Positions 61,175-64,000 of a stretch of DNA of 64,000 nucleotides are shown here, one piece after another. Every line of letters starts with the position of its first letter. The first letter of the stretch is position 1. The notes under the pieces are model-generated. The model searched no databases, was not told the DNA's origin, and saw nothing but the letters and a program-made list of their open reading frames with translations. Origin of the DNA: Ascarosepion bandense (taxonomy: Eukaryota > Mollusca > Cephalopoda > Sepiida > Sepiidae). The position numbers and the translations under genes are program-made. The DNA lies in contig JBBBDQ010001279.1 in assembly GCA_037127315.1 (NCBI GenBank), positions 1,362,501 through 1,426,500 of the forward strand, given 5' to 3'.

Positions 61175-61587
61175 TGTAACACCCCAATGGACGGTCCGAA
61201 CAATTAATCCGGTGGCCGTTCTCCACGCTGTGATATTGCCGGGAGTTTGTTGAAAATGTCGGAGCCTCAAGCTGGGGGTACAAGATTAAACTATAAGGAA
61301 CGAACTTCCACAACTTGGATGAGTTGAAACGATGCTTTATTTCGTTTAGAGTTAGTCTTTTCGGTTGGGGGCAGGCGATGTGACGTTCAGCTCTAACTCT
61401 AATTAATGGAGATCAAATCCGAACCGACCGACTCAAGACGAACGGAGTTTCTACTGCAAGCACACGCCCGGCTGACTAACTAACTCCACTCAGTCAAGTT
61501 AACTAACTTAACTGATCGGCTCGAAAAAAATCACTTGTATTTATTTAAATTAATCCGGAAATGCTTAGACCCCCCGGGCGATAAGCA
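61175..61587 (+). mobile_element. LTR-like element followed by a primer-binding-site-like sequence
   Basis: TGTAACACCCC at the left and ATAAGCA at the right bound a 413-bp, GC-richer segment. One base later TGGCGACTGTAAGTCC (61589-61604) begins with TGG, as a tRNA primer-binding site must. This suggests the 5' LTR of a Gypsy-like element whose internal region is lost. No second LTR or gag/pol frame was found. Confidence 0.4.
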
Positions 61588-61604
61588 TTGGCGACTGTAA
61601 GTCC

Positions 61605-62134
61605 AAAATTTCAAGGTACTTAAATTTTGCTTCATTTGATGTGTAAACGGGATGTCTGCACTAAGCCTCCAAGTATTTTCCAGGATTTTTTAAAACTTTT
61701 TATCTTAATAAAGCTTTCGCCGGATGTTTTTATAGCCCTGACGTTTTTTATTGCCTGGAGAAAGGAAAAATTCCATTATCTTTTCTTTATTTTCTTAATG
61801 TGTGGTCAAGATACAATAAAGACAGTTTTTGACCTGGTCAATTTAAAAATCTATTTCCTAAAAGTTTATCTTTTTATCACATCAAATCACTTAGTTAAAT
61901 ATTTACCGGAAGACTGGTAGTAATCTGATACCCTTTTCTCTCCCACAAATTTCCTTATAAAAGAAGAAGCATTTATTTATTTATTTTTCTCTTCTTTTTC
62001 ACTTTTGTTAAACGAAACACATGTTTTTAAACTATTTTCTATTCTTAACCATTTTCTATTTTAATCTATTATAATAAAATACATATTTTACAAATCCACC
62101 TTAATATACGCCTAGTTATCGTGTCACGTGAATA
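61605..62134. other. Unannotated stretch
   Basis: Nothing recognised. The 97-aa ORF at 61627-61920 has no motif. Confidence 0.35.
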
Positions 62135-62250
62135 ACTCATCAAAATAAGTTAAAATCAACTTGGATAGATGGAACTAAGTTTTTTTACTCCTTTGATTGT
62201 CGTGCTCAGTGACGTTCTTTCATCTGCACTGAAGAATACAGCATACATGT
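62135..62250 (+). repeat. Dispersed repeat M, copy 2
   Basis: Pairs with 59300-59430. Confidence 0.6.
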
Positions 62251-62251
62251 C

Positions 62252-62605
62252 TTCTTATATTTGCCGTTTCCCTTCAGGACGTGGACTATCATGGCCTTTC
62301 ACATCTCCCTAACCCTAGTAGCTCTTAACATGCTTTCTCCTGTTACCCCACCCAAACTCTGCTCTCCGATCTGTTTGCTCAAGCCCATCTAGTATCTTAC
62401 GTGTTGTTTTCCCCTGTCTCTCTTTCCCTCTATCTGACCTTGTGAGTATCAGATTCTCCAAGCTCTCCTTCCTCATTACATGCCCCAGAAACATCATCTG
62501 TCTTTTCCTGATATTAAGTATCAGTTTCCTTTTCTTTTCCATCCTCTCCAAAACCTCGTCGTTGCTCACATGTTCGGTCCGTGGTATCCTCAGCATCCTT
62601 CTGAG
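62252..62605 (-). pseudogene. RTE-like LINE 3' fragment
   Basis: The minus ORF 62315-62596 reads MLRIPRTEHVSNDEVLERM, IRKRQMMFLGHVMRKE and SLENLILT, matching the family C-terminus. The tail side has TCTTCTTATATTTGCC. Confidence 0.82.
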
Positions 62606-62704
62606 GATTTGAAAGTTGGAAAAACAAGACTTTCACTATTTGTCTATACTTCTGAGATGAGGTAGTATTGACACTATTTATATTGTTCGGACTATTGTCC
62701 TTAT

Positions 62705-62850
62705 CTTTACTGCCAGTCATCGTAATAAAGGGTTCGGTTCGAAATTCCTAGCACTTGAAGAAGGCCGGAGGATACAACGGCCGAAACGTCGTACACAGGT
62801 CAGTAAAGATGGGGACAATAGTCCGAACATGGTAAACAATGTAAAGACTT
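62705..62850 (+). mobile_element. Element H8, copy 3
   Basis: This shares GGGTTC(G/A)nTTC(G/A)AAATTCC with 20135-20160. It holds TTGAAGAAGGCCGG, ATACAACGGCCGAAAC, GTCGTA (stem II GGCCG/CGGCC, GUA) and GATGGGGACAATAGTCCGAA. Confidence 0.5.
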
Positions 62851-63045
62851 TCACTATTTTTCAATATAGTCTTCTTTGACAGCATAACCCTTGGTCCAAC
62901 GATTCTAAAGCATTTCAATCCCATCACGGAAGAAGGTGGCCTCCTGGTCCTCTAAGTCTACCCCACGGGCTGTTTAGGATACATAAAGAAGTCAGATGGA
63001 TCTAAGTCTGGTGAATAAGGACTAGGACTCCCTAGATATGAAATA
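62850..63045 (-). pseudogene. Mariner-type transposase C-terminus, remnant
   Basis: The minus strand reads YSPDLDPSDFFMYPK (last catalytic Asp block) and FRDGIEML-like, NRWTKGYAVKEDYIEK then end. This is the mariner C-terminal signature, from a third mariner family in the window. Confidence 0.65.
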
Positions 63046-63058
63046 TATCGAATATGGG

Positions 63059-63359
63059 AACATTGATAGAAAACGTTTTGAGGTTGGATCGATTTACTAT
63101 GAATTTCTGTTGCAAACAGAGCGGACCCATAAACTCGTGAAGTACCTAACAGAAATAGATGACTTTATTACCGACAGCCATGAATTAATTGTGATAGAGC
63201 ACTTCAACGTGGTGTAATGTTTAGCGAGCTCTTGATAAATTACGATTGAATACTGAGTTTGATCCTCACTGGGTGCACCGTACTTTCGGTCTCATGCCAC
63301 ATCTAAGCTGCACGTAGAAAATCACCTCCCTAAATATAAAATATATCTTTAGGAAGGTG

Positions 63360-63414
<55 letters not shown>

Positions 63415-63670
63415 CATTGTTAGAAAACATAATTTTGAGGTTGGATCGATTTAATATGAATTTCTGTTGCAAACAGAGCGGACCCATAAACTCGTGAAGT
63501 ACCCAACAGAAATAGATGACTTTATTACCGACAACCATAAATTAATTGTGATAGAGCACTTCAACGTGGTGTAATAGTTAATTTTTTATCGCTTGATTAA
63601 TTATGAATGAATACTCAGTTTGATCTTCATTGTGTCCTATACTTTCGACATTGTGCTAAGCTTACAAAAT
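63059..63670 (+). repeat. ~350-bp tandem duplication carrying SINE D
   Basis: 63059-63230 and 63415-63590 are nearly identical (GGTTGGATCGATTTA, CAGAGCGGACCCATAAACTC, GAGCACTTCAACGTGGTGTA). Each ends in a SINE D head (TGGTGTAAT, B-box GAGTTTGATCCTCACTGG in the first). The spacer holds an imperfect hairpin at 63328-63363 (AATCACCT facing AGGTGATT) and (TA)n at 63362-63412. Confidence 0.85.
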
Positions 63671-63752
63671 TGCCATAAATTAGTTGTATCTTTTTTCGTG
63701 TGACCTTTTCTCTTAGCTAAATTTGTGACTTTTTCCCTGTGACTTTATTACC

Positions 63753-63935
63753 GACCACAAGCCCTCTTTACCCTGCTATTTAACTAATAGCTGAGTGGAT
63801 GGATCATACCTTCCCTGAGGGCATTAGTTTGAAAGTGAACACAACAGACTAGACCGGTATTTTGAACATGGTCCGTCGATTTCTCTTTCCGTGTCGATAA
63901 ACGTTACACTAACTACACTAGCCAAACCAGAATTA
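63753..63935 (-). mobile_element. SINE A, very degenerate
   Basis: The plus strand has CCCTGCTATTTAACTAATAG, CCTGAGGGCATTAG and CGATTTCTCTTTCCGTGTCG, the complement of SINE A body and head. Both boxes are decayed. Confidence 0.6.
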
Positions 63936-64000
63936 GAAAGAAAGAAAATGGCGACGTGCAAAGTAAAAGCTGCTTGTTTAAATTTTCATTCAGTCAATAA

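Noticed and set aside
1..64000. Prokaryotic operon, phage or toxin-antitoxin system
   Set aside because: No Shine-Dalgarno-led gene series, no long ORFs, and eukaryotic retroelements throughout.

Overview
This is a eukaryotic, AT-rich, gene-empty window made almost entirely of decayed mobile elements and simple repeats. The mix is: LINE fragments of three lineages, Penelope-like elements (PLEs), several tRNA-derived SINE families, mariner and MITE remnants, LTR pieces, and long (TA)n, (CA)n, (GATA)n and (TTC)n tracts. This fits a repeat-rich mollusc genome, most likely a cephalopod. That assignment is inference from repeat style; no host gene is present to confirm it. I find no convincing host protein-coding gene, no functional tRNA or rRNA gene, no CRISPR array and no prokaryotic operon.

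Layout. 1-5.6 kb: dispersed repeats with a nested insertion, then two 3' ends of a LINE with a restriction-like endonuclease (RLE). 5.8-6.6 kb: an RTE-like LINE 3' end. 7.7-11.3 kb: a long-TIR MITE, nested SINEs and an unclassified dispersed repeat. 11.3-12.1 kb: a twin-primed Jockey/CR1-like LINE. 12.8-17.9 kb: SINEs, mariner pieces, PLE pieces and hammerhead ribozymes. 17.9-19.2 kb: a TA/spacer array. 20.3-21.8 kb: a 38-bp minisatellite. 22.1-22.9 kb: a mariner/maT copy. 23.2-26.7 kb: hammerhead-bearing repeats and GATA arrays. 26.7-29.8 kb: RTE-derived tandem repeats, then a PLE split by a SINE and by a LINE. 30.0-31.0 kb: a pogo/Tigger-like MITE. 32.8 kb: a hammerhead. 33.6-37.6 kb: dispersed repeats, RLE-LINE pieces and a small MITE. 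38.2-39.3 kb: a LINE with RT motifs. 40-45 kb: dispersed repeats, a complete hammerhead, a mariner and a chimeric SINE. 45.9-47.7 kb: a LINE holding a solo LTR. 47.9-48.1 kb: a CpG-rich patch. 49.2-51.2 kb: an RTE copy holding an antisense RTE copy. 52.1-52.7 kb: an AATT-phased minisatellite. 54.4-57.1 kb: SINEs and a mariner. 58.6-61.6 kb: dispersed repeats, a LINE holding a SINE, and an LTR. 62-64 kb: RTE, PLE-type and mariner remnants and a tandem SINE duplication.

The most interesting theme is a high density of hammerhead self-cleaving ribozymes (HHRs). Four loci have essentially the full core: 14693-14735 (-), 16009-16052 (+), 32846-32912 (-) and 42578-42632 (+). A fifth, 23948-24006 (-), has intact cores but a defective stem I, and a dozen decayed relatives surround them. 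HHRs in PLE terminal repeats are known. Here one family also sits a few tens of bases after a tRNA-like Pol III promoter, giving a SINE with a ribozyme in at least five copies; the nearest known parallel is the schistosome Sm-alpha SINE.
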